A DNA stretch of 64,000 nucleotides from JAHTBL01 sp038532735 (GCA_038532735.1 JBCBAC010000005.1:214045-278044), one strand, 5' to 3'. Positions 50,999 through 60,689 are shown, numbered from the stretch's first letter. Notes: generated by a model from the letters alone, not told the origin. Translations and numbers: made by a program.

Positions 50999-51607
50999 AT
51001 GACGAACGCTATGGCAGAGACCAAGATCGCTGAAGAAGACCAGCTGCGCGCTGATCTTTACGACTTTCTGGCCGCCTTGCTGGCACGCCCAGCGAATGAG
51101 GCGTTGCTCAAGCAATGCGCGGCCTTGTCGGGCGATGACAGTGAGCTGGGTCAGGCGATTGGAGCGCTGGCCCGTGTCGCCAAGGCCGTGAAGCCCCGCG
51201 CGGTCGAAAGTGAGTTCAACGCGCTGTTCATCGGGTTGGGTCGCGGTGAATTGCTGCCCTATGCCAGTTTCTACCTGACCGGGTTCCTGAACGAGAAGCC
51301 GCTTGCGACCCTGCGCAATGACATGTCCGCGCAGCGCATCACGCGGGCCGAGAATGTCTATGAGCCCGAGGACAACATCGCCTCCCTGATGGAGATGATG
51401 GCGGGGCTGATCACGGGTCGCTTTGGCGAACCGGCCAGCCTTGAGGCGCAAAAGACATTTTACAACAAGCATATCGGCCCCTGGGCCGGTCACTTTTACA
51501 AGGATTTGGAAGGCGCAAAGAACTCGGTTCTTTATGCGGCTGTCGGCGCTGTCGGCAGTGCGTTCATGGAGATCGAGCGCGAGGCCTTCCGGATGATTGC
51601 GGAGTAA
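50999..51607 (+). CDS. TorD-family chaperone for formate dehydrogenase
   Basis: The 202-residue all-helical protein belongs to the TorD/DmsD family (ELRADLYDFLAALLARPANE-like start, ESEFNALFIGLGRGELLPYASFYL core). These bind the Tat signal of a molybdenum enzyme and assist cofactor insertion. Here its client is presumably the FdhA encoded two genes downstream. GGAAGGG precedes the ATG. Confidence 0.9.
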   Translation: MTNAMAETKIAEEDQLRADLYDFLAALLARPANEALLKQCAALSGDDSELGQAIGALARVAKAVKPRAVESEFNALFIGLGRGELLPYASFYLTGFLNEKPLATLRNDMSAQRITRAENVYEPEDNIASLMEMMAGLITGRFGEPASLEAQKTFYNKHIGPWAGHFYKDLEGAKNSVLYAAVGAVGSAFMEIEREAFRMIAE

Positions 51608-51666
51608 TCCGCTGAATGAGCGGCCCGCCCCGGCAGGCCATAACACGAAACGGGAGGAGACATCCC

Positions 51667-51858
51667 ATGAGCAAGAAGACCGACGATGGCGCAAGCCGCC
51701 GTGACTTCCTGAAGCTCGCAGGCACCGCAGCCCCTGCGGTTGCTGTTGTGGCCGCCACTGGCGCCACGCAAGCCGAAGCAAGCACACCTGATCTGTCGAG
51801 CGACAAGATCCAGGACACCGCGCACACCCGCGCCTATCTCGACAGCGCCCGCTTCTAA
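51667..51858 (+). CDS. Small Tat-signal protein of formate dehydrogenase operons
   Basis: The 63-residue protein is mostly a twin-arginine signal, SRRDFLKLAGTAAPAVAVV (Arg11, Arg12), followed by about 30 residues with no known domain. It matches the formate dehydrogenase region Tat target family, found just before fdhA in many proteobacteria. A GGGAGGAG ribosome site precedes the ATG. It may be a small subunit or a decoy for the TorD chaperone. Confidence 0.85.
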   Translation: MSKKTDDGASRRDFLKLAGTAAPAVAVVAATGATQAEASTPDLSSDKIQDTAHTRAYLDSARF

Positions 51859-51964
51859 GGACGCCGTCACTTTGAGTACCCCGGCGACTGGTTGCGTGAC
51901 GCCCGACTGCCGGTAACGAAACCCCGCGAGCCCGCAAAATGCGAGCCAGCAAGGGAGAGAAGAA

Positions 51965-54940
51965 ATGCTTAGGAAAAAGACCAACGGGGTTGCGCGACGC
52001 TCCCAGCGGACAAGTATCCTGTCACAAGCCGCTGAGAAATCAGTGGACCGCCGCACATTCCTGCGCGGATCGGGTCTGGCCATTGGTGGCCTTGCCGCGA
52101 TCAGCGCGACGGGCGGCACGGTGACACAAGCCTCGGCAGCAGGTGCTGTCAACGGGGCGGTGGATTTGGTGAAATCGGTATGCACACACTGCTCGGTCGG
52201 CTGTACGGTCGTGGCAGAGGTGTCCAACGGTGTCTGGACAGGGCAAGAGCCCGGCTGGGACAGCCCCTTCAACCTTGGTGCACACTGCGCCAAAGGGGCC
52301 TCGGTTCGTGAGCACGCCCATGGCGAGCGCCGTCTCAAGTACCCGATGAAGAAAGAAGGCGGAGAGTGGAAGCGCATCTCTTGGGAGCAGGCCATTGACG
52401 AGGTCGGCGACAAGATGATGCAGATCCGCGATGAGAGCGGTCCGGACTCGGTCTATTGGCTGGGCTCTGCCAAGCACAACAACGAGCAGGCGTATCTGTT
52501 CCGCAAGTTTGCCGCCTATTGGGGCACAAACAACGTGGATCACCAGGCACGTATCTGCCACTCCACCACGGTTGCGGGTGTTGCGAACACATGGGGCTAC
52601 GGCGCCATGACCAACAGCTACAACGATATCCATAACTCCAAGGCGATCTTTATCATCGGCGGCAACCCGGCTGAGGCACACCCTGTGTCCCTGCTGCACC
52701 TGCTGCGCGCCAAGGAGCAGAACAACGCCCCCGTCATCGTGTGCGACCCGCGCTTTACGCGCACCGCGGCACATGCCGACGAGTATGTGCGTCTGCGCCC
52801 CGGTTCGGACGTGGCGCTGGTCTGGGGTATTCTCTGGCATCTCTTCGAGAATGGCTGGGAAGACAAAGAGTTCATCCGCACCCGTGTCTGGGGCATGGAT
52901 CAGATCAAGGAAGAGGTCGCCAAGTGGACGCCCGAGGAAGTTGAGCGCGTCACGGATGTGCCCGGCTCTCAGCTCAAGCGCGTTGCACGGACGCTGGCCA
53001 ACAACCGCCCCGGCACCGTGATCTGGTGCATGGGTGGCACGCAGCACACGACGGGTAACAACAACACCCGTGCTTACTGCATCCTGCAGCTGGCCCTTGG
53101 CAACATGGGCACAAGCGGTGGCGGCACCAACATCTTCCGCGGCCACGACAATGTGCAAGGCGCCACAGACCTTGGCGTTCTGTCCCACACCCTGCCCGGC
53201 TATTATGGCCTTTCCGCAGGCGCATGGGCCCACTGGGCGCGTGTCTGGAACGAAGACCTGGATTGGCTGAAAGGTCAGTTCGAAACGGTCAAGGCCGCTG
53301 ACGGCAAAGACAAGAACCTGATGAACCTGACGGGCATTCCGGTGTCGCGTTGGATCGACGGTATTCTTGAGGATGCCGACAACATGGACCAGCCGAACAA
53401 TGTGCGCGCCATGGTTCTGTGGGGTCACGCTCCGAATTCGCAGACGCGGATGAAAGAGATGAAGACCGCGATGGAAAAGCTGGACATGCTGGTCGTGATC
53501 GACCCGTTCCCGACTGTGTCGGCTGTCCTGCATGACCGTGAAGATGGTGTGTATCTCTTGCCTGCGGCGACGCAGTTCGAGACGCGTGGCTCGGTCACGG
53601 CTTCGAACCGCTCGATCCAATGGCGCGATCAGATCATGGACCCGCTTTTCGAGTCCAAGCCCGATCACGTCATCATCGCCAAATTTGCCAACAAGTTCGG
53701 CTTTGGGGATCGTCTATTCCGCAACATCGAGATGGAAGACGCGGAAACGCCCAACATCGAAAGTGTCACGCGCGAGTTCAACGCAGGCATGTGGACGGTG
53801 GGCTACACCGGTCAGTCGCCAGAGCGGATCAAGCTGCACATGGCCAACCAGCACACGTTCGACAGAACCACGCTGCAAGCCATCGGTGGCCCTGCTGACG
53901 GGGATTACTACGGTATGCCGTGGCCTTGCTGGGGCACTGCCGAGATGAAGCACCCCGGCACGCCGAACCTCTACGATATGTCGAAGCCGGTCTCTGAGGG
54001 GGGTCTCACCTTCCGGGCACGTTTCGGCGTGGAGCGGGATGGCGACAACCTGCTGGCAGAAGGCGTCTACAGCAAAGGATCGGACATTCAGGACGGCTAT
54101 CCTGAATTTACCTATCAGATGCTGAAAGATCTGGGCTGGCACACCGAGTTGACCGATCAGGAAAAGGCCGCCATCGCGCGGGCTGCGGGGATTCCCGAAT
54201 TCCAGAAAGGTGAAGCCGAGGTTGGCGAAGCGGGCATGTCGCCCTTCCCATCCGACTACGACGACAAGGTGGCCAAGGTGAACTGGAAGACCGACCTCTC
54301 GGGCGGTATCCAGCGGGTTGCCATCGCGCATGAATGTGCGCCGTTCGGTAACGCGAAGGCCCGTGCGGTTGTGTGGACCTTCCCCGATCCGGTGCCTGTG
54401 CACCGCGAGCCGCTTTATTCGAACCGCCGCGATCTGGTGGCAGACTATCCGACCTACGAGGACCGGAAATTCTACCGTCTGCCGACCATGTACGCGTCGA
54501 TCCAGAAGAACGACTTCTCCAAGGACTATCCCATGGTTCTGACGTCGGGACGTCTGGTCGAATATGAAGGCGGCGGGGATGAAACCCGTTCGAACCCATG
54601 GCTGGCTGAGCTTCAGCAGGACATGTTCGTCGAGATCAACCCGCGTGACGCCAACAATCTTGGTGTGCGGGACGGCGCGCAGGTCTGGGTGGAAGGCCCC
54701 GAAGGCGGCAAGGTCAAAGTGATGGCCATGGTCACCGAACGGGTGGGCGCAGGTGTTGCGTTCATGCCCTTCCACTTTGGCGGCCATTTTGAGGGCGAGG
54801 ACCAGCGGAGCAAGTATCCCGATGGTGCAGACCCGTATGTATTGGGCGAGAGCACGAACACCGCTCAGACCTATGGCTACGACTCAGTGACCCAGATGCA
54901 GGAGACGAAAGCCACTCTCTGCAAAATCTGGTCAGCATAA
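51965..54940 (+). CDS. fdhA: Respiratory formate dehydrogenase, catalytic alpha subunit
   Basis: The 991-residue molybdopterin (Mo or W) enzyme oxidises formate to CO2 in the periplasm. The Tat signal is VDRRTFLRGSGLAIGG (Arg29, Arg30). The N-terminal 4Fe-4S cluster is held by Cys73, Cys76, Cys80 and Cys108. The active-site residue is Cys198 in ARICHSTTVAG, so this is a cysteine, not selenocysteine, enzyme; His199 next to it is conserved. Two MGD-binding domains follow. AAGGGAGAG precedes the ATG, and fdhB starts 14 bp downstream. Confidence 0.96.
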   Translation: MLRKKTNGVARRSQRTSILSQAAEKSVDRRTFLRGSGLAIGGLAAISATGGTVTQASAAGAVNGAVDLVKSVCTHCSVGCTVVAEVSNGVWTGQEPGWDSPFNLGAHCAKGASVREHAHGERRLKYPMKKEGGEWKRISWEQAIDEVGDKMMQIRDESGPDSVYWLGSAKHNNEQAYLFRKFAAYWGTNNVDHQARICHSTTVAGVANTWGYGAMTNSYNDIHNSKAIFIIGGNPAEAHPVSLLHLLRAKEQNNAPVIVCDPRFTRTAAHADEYVRLRPGSDVALVWGILWHLFENGWEDKEFIRTRVWGMDQIKEEVAKWTPEEVERVTDVPGSQLKRVARTLANNRPGTVIWCMGGTQHTTGNNNTRAYCILQLALGNMGTSGGGTNIFRGHDNVQGATDLGVLSHTLPGYYGLSAGAWAHWARVWNEDLDWLKGQFETVKAADGKDKNLMNLTGIPVSRWIDGILEDADNMDQPNNVRAMVLWGHAPNSQTRMKEMKTAMEKLDMLVVIDPFPTVSAVLHDREDGVYLLPAATQFETRGSVTASNRSIQWRDQIMDPLFESKPDHVIIAKFANKFGFGDRLFRNIEMEDAETPNIESVTREFNAGMWTVGYTGQSPERIKLHMANQHTFDRTTLQAIGGPADGDYYGMPWPCWGTAEMKHPGTPNLYDMSKPVSEGGLTFRARFGVERDGDNLLAEGVYSKGSDIQDGYPEFTYQMLKDLGWHTELTDQEKAAIARAAGIPEFQKGEAEVGEAGMSPFPSDYDDKVAKVNWKTDLSGGIQRVAIAHECAPFGNAKARAVVWTFPDPVPVHREPLYSNRRDLVADYPTYEDRKFYRLPTMYASIQKNDFSKDYPMVLTSGRLVEYEGGGDETRSNPWLAELQQDMFVEINPRDANNLGVRDGAQVWVEGPEGGKVKVMAMVTERVGAGVAFMPFHFGGHFEGEDQRSKYPDGADPYVLGESTNTAQTYGYDSVTQMQETKATLCKIWSA

Positions 54941-54953
54941 GGAGACCTGAAAC

Positions 54954-55547
54954 ATGGCAAGAGCTAAGTTTCTCTGCGACGCCGAACGCTGCATTGAGTG
55001 TAATGCCTGCGTGACGGCCTGTAAGAACGAGCACGAGGTGCCCTGGGGCATCAATCGTCGGCGGGTGGTGACCATCAATGATGGTAAGCCCGGCGAGCGC
55101 TCGATCTCGGTGGCGTGTATGCACTGCTCAGACGCGCCTTGTATGGCCGTCTGCCCGGTGGATTGCTTCTACCAGAACGAAGAAGGCGTGGTTCTGCACA
55201 GCAAAGACCTGTGCATCGGCTGCGGCTACTGCTTCTACGCGTGCCCCTTCGGCGCGCCGCAGTATCCGCAGGCCGGCAATTTCGGCTCCCGCGGCAAGAT
55301 GGACAAATGCACCTTCTGCGCCGGTGGCCCCGAGGAGAACCACTCGGAAGCTGAATTCAGCAAATACGGCCGCAACCGTATCGCTGAAGGCAAGCTGCCG
55401 CTCTGTGCCGAGATGTGCTCCACCAAGGCGCTTCTGGCGGGTGACGGGGACGTTGTCTCTGGCATCTACCGCGAGCGCGTCGTGGCCCGTGGCTTCGGCT
55501 CGGGCGCGTGGGGCTGGGGCACGGCCTACGACCAAAAAGACGGCTAA
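54954..55547 (+). CDS. fdhB: Formate dehydrogenase iron-sulfur beta subunit
   Basis: The 197-residue electron-transfer subunit carries four 4Fe-4S motifs: CIECNACVTACKNEHEVPWG, CMHCSDAPCMAVCPVDC, CIGCGYCFYACPFGAP and a CTFCAGGPEE...CAEMCSTKAL pair. It resembles FDH3-type beta subunits and lacks a C-terminal membrane helix, so it is held by FdhA and FdhC. A short hairpin lies downstream, before fdhC. Confidence 0.95.
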   Translation: MARAKFLCDAERCIECNACVTACKNEHEVPWGINRRRVVTINDGKPGERSISVACMHCSDAPCMAVCPVDCFYQNEEGVVLHSKDLCIGCGYCFYACPFGAPQYPQAGNFGSRGKMDKCTFCAGGPEENHSEAEFSKYGRNRIAEGKLPLCAEMCSTKALLAGDGDVVSGIYRERVVARGFGSGAWGWGTAYDQKDG

Positions 55548-55573
55548 CGTCTTCTGAAATAACAAGAAACGAG

Positions 55574-55596
55574 GGGCGGCCTATGATGGGTCGCCC
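55574..55596 (+). terminator. Hairpin between fdhB and fdhC, possible attenuator
   Basis: GGGCGGCC pairs with GGTCGCCC (one G-T pair) around a 7-base loop. It sits 27 bp after the fdhB stop. Without a T-run it is more likely an mRNA-processing or attenuation element than a full terminator. Confidence 0.45.
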
Positions 55597-55632
55597 TTCC
55601 GACCTTCCCCCAACAGGATCAAGGTGACCCCT

Positions 55633-56841
55633 ATGCTTCGCAATTTTATCGCCCTACTGCTGACGATAACTCTTGCTTCCGCTGCATTTGCTCAGGATGC
55701 CGCAACCCCAACCGATGATACCCGCGCGGCCACAGGCGGCGCCCCGACCCTCGCCGATATCATGGCCCGCCAGAACGGCGAGCAGGTGCCAAATGCCACG
55801 CGCGAGCTGCTGACCGGCGATCCGCTGAATGCCGCGAATGTGGCCAACCAGCTGGGCACCCTTGGCGGTGCCTCCGACAGCGAGGTCTACCGCGCGCTGC
55901 GTTTCGGCACAGCGGATGTGACCGTCTCCACCCAGCAACCCGCGGCTGGTGTCCTCATTCAGGACCGCGGCATGGCGTGGCTGCAGTTCCGCCAAGGCCC
56001 GCTTCTGACATGGGGCGGCTATGGCATGCTGGGTATGCTGGGCCTGCTGGCGCTCTTTTACCTCGTCCGTGGCCGCATCCGCATTGATGGCGAGAAGACT
56101 GGCAACAAGATCCTGCGCTTCACCTCGGTCGAACGCTTCGGTCACTGGCTTTTCGCAGGCTCGTTCATTCTGCTCGGTATCACTGGCCTCGTGTCGCTGT
56201 TCGGGCGCGTCGCCTTGATCCCGCTCTTCGGGAAAGAAAGCTTCGCGTGGCTCGCCATGGTCAGCAAATGGGTCCACAACAATGTGGCCTGGGCCTTCAT
56301 GGTGGGTCTGGTGATGATCACGGTGATGTGGCTTGTCCATAACATTCCGAACCGTCACGACCTGAAATGGCTGGCAGTTGGCGGCGGTCTTTTCTCCAAA
56401 GACGTGCACCCGCCTGCGCGCAAGTTCAATGCAGGGCAAAAGATGATCTTCTGGTCTTGCGTGGTGCTGGGCGTATCGATCTCGGCCTCAGGCTTGTCGC
56501 TGCTGTTCCCGTTCGAGCTGCCGATGTTCGCCAAGACCTTCGCAATCCTCAACGACACCGGCATCCCTGCCCTGCTGGGTCTCGGCACCCTGCCCGAGGT
56601 CATGGCGCCGCATGAGGAAATGCAGTTCGCCCAGGCATGGCACGCCATCGTGGCGTTCGTCTTCATGATCATCATCATCGCCCACATCTATCTGGGCTCG
56701 GTGGGCATGGAAGGCGCGTTTGACGCTATGGGCACCGGGGAGGTCGAAGAGCAATGGGCGCGCGAGCACCACGGCCTCTGGGTCGAGGAAATGGAAGCGA
56801 AAGAGCGCGCAGGCTCAGGTGCTGCAACGCCTGCCGAGTAA
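55633..56841 (+). CDS. fdhC: Formate dehydrogenase cytochrome b556 gamma subunit
   Basis: The 402-residue membrane subunit passes electrons from FdhB to the quinone pool. It has a signal peptide, an about 120-residue periplasmic N-terminal part, a first helix (about 132-151), then the diheme four-helix FdnI-like domain starting at RFTSVERFGHWLFAGSF, with His ligands also in SKWVHNNVAWAF and QAWHAIVAFVF. I use the ATG at 55633 with AAGG 8 bases upstream; a GTG nine bases earlier is possible. The stop overlaps the start of the WD40-cytochrome gene. Confidence 0.93.
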   Translation: MLRNFIALLLTITLASAAFAQDAATPTDDTRAATGGAPTLADIMARQNGEQVPNATRELLTGDPLNAANVANQLGTLGGASDSEVYRALRFGTADVTVSTQQPAAGVLIQDRGMAWLQFRQGPLLTWGGYGMLGMLGLLALFYLVRGRIRIDGEKTGNKILRFTSVERFGHWLFAGSFILLGITGLVSLFGRVALIPLFGKESFAWLAMVSKWVHNNVAWAFMVGLVMITVMWLVHNIPNRHDLKWLAVGGGLFSKDVHPPARKFNAGQKMIFWSCVVLGVSISASGLSLLFPFELPMFAKTFAILNDTGIPALLGLGTLPEVMAPHEEMQFAQAWHAIVAFVFMIIIIAHIYLGSVGMEGAFDAMGTGEVEEQWAREHHGLWVEEMEAKERAGSGAATPAE

Positions 56842-58127
56842 TGCGGCTTCTCGCCTTTGCAATTGCCTGTCTGCCATCCTTCGGCATGGCGGACGGGTTT
56901 TTCACCCTCAAGGGCCATGGCGGCCCAGTGATGGGGGTCGCGGTCTCGCCCACGGGGCAGATCGCAACAGCCAGTTTCGACAATTCCGTTGGTCTTTGGA
57001 CAGGCACTGCACCGCGCTGGCTTGAAGGCCATGAGGCGGCGGTGAACGCGGTGCGCTTTGTGGATGCGGAGCGTTTGGTTTCCGCTGGTGATGACTTCCG
57101 TGTGCTTCTTTGGGAAGACGGCACCCCGCGTGAGTTGGGCACCCATCAGGGCAAAGTGATGGCGCTGGCCGTCTTGGGCGATCGCGTGGCCTCTGCCAGT
57201 TGGGACGGTACAATCGGGCTATGGTCGCTGAGCGGCGCCGCGCCTGTGATGCTGGAGGGCCATGACGCAGGCGTCAACGATGTGGCCTTCAGCGCAGACG
57301 GCACCCTGCTCTACTCCGCCTCGACCGATGGCACCTTGCGCATCTGGGACGTTGCAACCGGAGAGGCAAAACGCCTGCTGTTGCGTCACGGCTTTGGCAT
57401 CAACCAGATGGTCCTGAACGAGGAAGCGGGCTGGCTGGCATACGGCGCGGTCGATGGTGTTACCCGCGTCTTGGATCTGGCAACCGATGATCAGATCGCG
57501 GACTTCACGCTGGAGCGTCGCCCTGTGCTCGCAATGGCCGCGAACCCGGACATGACACGGATTGCCGTCGGAGATGGCGAAGGGTTCATCATGATCATCG
57601 ATAGCGTGGATTGGCGCATCGCCCGCGATTACCGCGCGACGGCGCGCGGCCCGGTCTGGGCGCTCGCGTTCTCGAATGACGGGGCGAATGTCCATGCGGG
57701 CGGGCTGGATGATGCGATGTATAGCTGGCCTCTGGAGACGCTGACGGAGCACGGACAGATGACCACCGCGGCGCGTGAGTTCCTCAAAGACCCCGAGGAG
57801 ATGAGCAATGGCGAGCGGCAATTCGCGCGCAAATGCTCCATCTGCCATACGTTGACGCCGGGCAGTGCGCGGCGCGCGGGCCCAACGCTCTACCAGGTGT
57901 TCGGACGGCCTGCGGGCACGGTGGAGGACTACAGCTATTCAGACATCCTGACCGGGTCCGACATTATCTGGAACGAAGAGAGCATCGACGCCCTTTTCGA
58001 TCTCGGCCCGGATCATTATATACCGGGCAGCAAGATGCCCATGCAGCGCATCACAGCCGAACAGGATCGCCAAGACCTGATAACATATCTCCGCGGAGCC
58101 ACCGCGGGTGGGGAGGACCGACCATGA
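56841..58127 (+). CDS. WD40 beta-propeller fused to cytochrome c
   Basis: The 428-residue periplasmic protein has a signal peptide (about 1-17), about six to seven WD40 repeats (20-315; for example LKGHGGPVMGVAVSPTGQIA and LYSASTDGTLRIWDV), and a C-terminal c-type heme domain with CSICH (332-336) and a Met ligand in GSKMPMQR. Its ATG overlaps the fdhC stop (TAATG), so it is part of the formate dehydrogenase operon. It may accept electrons from, or organise, the enzyme at the periplasmic face; the role is not established. Confidence 0.88.
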   Translation: MRLLAFAIACLPSFGMADGFFTLKGHGGPVMGVAVSPTGQIATASFDNSVGLWTGTAPRWLEGHEAAVNAVRFVDAERLVSAGDDFRVLLWEDGTPRELGTHQGKVMALAVLGDRVASASWDGTIGLWSLSGAAPVMLEGHDAGVNDVAFSADGTLLYSASTDGTLRIWDVATGEAKRLLLRHGFGINQMVLNEEAGWLAYGAVDGVTRVLDLATDDQIADFTLERRPVLAMAANPDMTRIAVGDGEGFIMIIDSVDWRIARDYRATARGPVWALAFSNDGANVHAGGLDDAMYSWPLETLTEHGQMTTAAREFLKDPEEMSNGERQFARKCSICHTLTPGSARRAGPTLYQVFGRPAGTVEDYSYSDILTGSDIIWNEESIDALFDLGPDHYIPGSKMPMQRITAEQDRQDLITYLRGATAGGEDRP

Positions 58128-58258
58128 AAACCATGTTGCTTGCCTTTGTCGCGATGGGCGTCATTTCCGCCGGAGCGTATTTTGTGCTGGGTGAGTTGGG
58201 TTTCACGGCCGAGCAGGCCAACACGACGCCCACCAGCGGAAATGTCCGGCTCGATTGA
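58124..58258 (+). CDS. 44-residue single-pass membrane peptide of the fdh operon
   Basis: The small frame encodes MKTMLLAFVAMGVISAGAYF followed by a polar 24-residue tail. The hydrophobic stretch (about 4-21) may be a signal peptide or a membrane anchor. The ATG overlaps the WD40-cytochrome stop by 4 bases and has GGGAGGA upstream, so it is very probably translated. No family is recognised; it may stabilise the membrane subunit. Confidence 0.65.
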   Translation: MKTMLLAFVAMGVISAGAYFVLGELGFTAEQANTTPTSGNVRLD

Positions 58259-58268
58259 GCCGGACATC

Positions 58269-58285
58269 TTGGGGCGCTGCCCCAA
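58269..58285 (+). terminator. Hairpin after the formate dehydrogenase operon
   Basis: TTGGGGC-GCT-GCCCCAA forms a perfect 7-bp stem with a 3-base loop, 10 bp past the last gene of the operon. There is no T-run; the element is likely a transcript end or stabiliser and lies in a convergent gap. Confidence 0.6.
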
Positions 58286-58326
58286 ACCCCGGGATACTTA
58301 TGCAAAAGTGAAGGGGCACGAGCGAT

Positions 58327-59556
58327 CTAGAGCGCCATCTGCGCCTTTCCAAGCTCTGTCAGATCCTCAAGCGTGGCGCGGCCTTTGAAATCCACCTCAT
58401 AGTCTTCGGCTGCAAAGTCGGGCGCCGAGCGGCCTTCGAGGAACTTGGCGGCCTGCTTGCGGGCATAGGCCTCGTTCTTGGGGCATTTGGGTGACGCACC
58501 GATATAGATCACGTTGGCGTAGTCGCTCCCGCTGTGTTCATTCGCGACCGCGTGGATCACGTCCGGGTGCCACCAGACGGTATCGCCTGCATGCACCGTG
58601 GGAATGCTGATCAAGCCTTCAAGGATATCGCTGTGCCACTTCTTGGTGGCCCCGAGCGCACGGCCGGGTTTCGCACCGCAAAGATCATCTTCATCCACGT
58701 CATCCTGCAGCGCGCGCAGCAGGAAATAGGCCACCGAGTTGGCGATGGGCAGCAGCGATAGCGTACCATCCTCGGGGCCTTGGCTTGTCAGGCCAGTCCA
58801 GCCTTGGAACGTGCGGAACATGGAGCAGACAGCGGGGGATTGATACTCTCGCGTCTGGGTGCGGAACGTGGCTTTCCACGGGTCATACTCCCGCCAGCGA
58901 CCTTCAAAGATCGGCGCGTAGATCTTTTGATAGGCCGGATCGACCCAGCGCTCGTAGCTGCCCGAGTCCATATGTGGCGAAAGGCCAAGCGTGGTATCCC
59001 CCGGCTGCCGGCGGCGAGTGCGGTCGGCATAGGCGTAATCGTGATCGGGATCGAACTCATCCCCCATCGGGCCGCTGACATCATAGAGCCTGTTCAGGAA
59101 ACGCTTGGTGATGGCCATGCTTTCGGCCTGCCGCGCCTCGACCTGCGGCTTGGACCAGTAAAGGCCGTAAATCTGCGGCGCGCCGTCCTTGAGATCGGCA
59201 AAATAGGTGTCCATCCCGGCCTTTTCCTTGGCGCGGGTCAGGTAGTCGTTCTCTTCGATGTATTCGCCGATCTGACGGTTCCACGCTTCGGCCTGTGCGC
59301 GCGGGAAAACGCCCCGGACAATAGCGCAACCGCGATGCTTGAGGGCGGCTATCTGGTCGTCGGAGACCGCGCCGCTTTCGATATCCGCATACTGGATTTC
59401 GGGGATCACGCTTTCGCCATTGTCCTGTGCTTCGCAGATGGTCGCGACTTCTTGCATCATCGCGTCGGAGACGTCCTTGAAGGCCGCTTTGACATCCGTC
59501 AGCCCGCGCAGATGTGCCTTGGTCGCGCGGATGTAGTCCTTGAGTTCCTGGTCCAT
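58327..59556 (-). CDS. DUF1479 protein, Fe(II)/2-oxoglutarate dioxygenase-like (YbiU-like)
   Basis: The 409-residue product matches DUF1479. The probable iron facial triad is His and Asp in LSPHMDSGSYERW and the distal His in WWHPDVIHAVANE, giving a double-stranded beta-helix oxygenase. The substrate is unknown; E. coli YbiU is a distant relative. A strong AAGGGAGGAA ribosome site precedes the ATG. It diverges from the Gfo/Idh gene and converges on the fdh operon. Confidence 0.85.
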   Translation of the reverse strand: MDQELKDYIRATKAHLRGLTDVKAAFKDVSDAMMQEVATICEAQDNGESVIPEIQYADIESGAVSDDQIAALKHRGCAIVRGVFPRAQAEAWNRQIGEYIEENDYLTRAKEKAGMDTYFADLKDGAPQIYGLYWSKPQVEARQAESMAITKRFLNRLYDVSGPMGDEFDPDHDYAYADRTRRRQPGDTTLGLSPHMDSGSYERWVDPAYQKIYAPIFEGRWREYDPWKATFRTQTREYQSPAVCSMFRTFQGWTGLTSQGPEDGTLSLLPIANSVAYFLLRALQDDVDEDDLCGAKPGRALGATKKWHSDILEGLISIPTVHAGDTVWWHPDVIHAVANEHSGSDYANVIYIGASPKCPKNEAYARKQAAKFLEGRSAPDFAAEDYEVDFKGRATLEDLTELGKAQMAL

Positions 59557-59651
59557 TTTGGTTCCTCCCTTGGCTCACCTTGGAAAGCGTTGCGTTTGCC
59601 GTCAAGTGCGCGATGATACCGCTAACGAAATGATAAGAGGGAGGATGCGCC

Positions 59652-60689
59652 ATGGCTGTCAAAGCAGGGATCGTTGGGTATGGGTTGGCAGGTCGCGTGT
59701 TTCACGCGCCGCTGTTGCCGGCGGCGGGGATTGATTTGCACGGGGTGGCGTCGTCGAAGCCCGAGGTGGTGACGGCGGATCATCCGGAGGCGGTGGTTTA
59801 TGGCACGCCGGAGGAGATGTTTGCGGACGCGGCGATTGATCTGGTGATCCTTGCGTCTCCGACGCCGACGCATACGCCGCTGGCGATCAAGGCGCTGGAG
59901 GCGGGCAAGCATGTGATCGTGGACAAGCCCTTTGCGGCGACCGTGGCGGATGCGGATGCGATGATCGAAGCGGCTGAAAAGGCTGGAAAAATCCTGACAT
60001 GCTTTCAGAACCGGCGCTGGGACGGGGATTTTCTGACGCTGCGCAAATTGATGGATGAGGGCGCGTTGGGAGACGTGCAATTCTTCCAATCGCATTTCGA
60101 GTTTTTCAAAGGCGAAGCGCAGGATCGCTGGCAGGAGAAGGCCGCGCCTGGGGTGGGCGTGCAGTTCGATCTAGGGGCGCATCAGGTCGATCAGGCGCTG
60201 GTGCTTTTCGGGCGTCCGGCCTGGGTGCAGGGCGAGGCAATTATCCAACGAAAACAAGGGGAAGTGGCAGATCGGTTCGCGTTGACGATGGGGTATGAGG
60301 GGGGATTGAGGGTGCAGATCTATTGCAGCTACGTGAGCCCGGATTTCCGCATGAAATACGTCGTGCAGGGGGATCAGGGGGCGTATCGGAAGTACCACAT
60401 GGACATTCAGGAGCCGCAGTTGCGCGAGCGGATGACACCCTTGGATGCAGGCTTCGGGGTGGAGCCGAAAGAGCGGTTCGGGACGTTAACCCGCGTCAAG
60501 AATGGTAAGGTTATCAATGAGATATACCCTACGGAGCCGGGGACTCAGCATGAGATTTATGTGCGTCTGAGGAAGGCCATTGAGGAGGGAGGGGAGCCGC
60601 CGGTGCTGCCCGCCGAGGCCCGCATGACGATTGAAGTGATCGAGGCGGGGGTGCGTTCTGGGGAGATGGGGCAGCGGGTGGTTTTATAG
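59652..60689 (+). CDS. Gfo/Idh/MocA-family oxidoreductase
   Basis: The 345-residue NAD(P)-dependent dehydrogenase has an N-terminal Rossmann domain (IVGYGLAGRVFHAPLL, a G-x-G-x2-G variant) and the family motif EAGKHVIVDKPFA (with DKP in place of EKP), where the Lys is catalytic. The C-terminal alpha/beta domain follows. Probable substrates are sugars or inositol derivatives. The gene is high in G+C and comes just before an A+T-rich insertion. A decayed copy of its 3' end lies about 100 bp downstream. Confidence 0.9.
   Translation: MAVKAGIVGYGLAGRVFHAPLLPAAGIDLHGVASSKPEVVTADHPEAVVYGTPEEMFADAAIDLVILASPTPTHTPLAIKALEAGKHVIVDKPFAATVADADAMIEAAEKAGKILTCFQNRRWDGDFLTLRKLMDEGALGDVQFFQSHFEFFKGEAQDRWQEKAAPGVGVQFDLGAHQVDQALVLFGRPAWVQGEAIIQRKQGEVADRFALTMGYEGGLRVQIYCSYVSPDFRMKYVVQGDQGAYRKYHMDIQEPQLRERMTPLDAGFGVEPKERFGTLTRVKNGKVINEIYPTEPGTQHEIYVRLRKAIEEGGEPPVLPAEARMTIEVIEAGVRSGEMGQRVVL

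Noticed and set aside
52040..53668. 542-codon minus-strand frame opposite fdhA
   Set aside because: fdhA has all catalytic and cluster-binding motifs on the other strand; the antisense frame has no motif.
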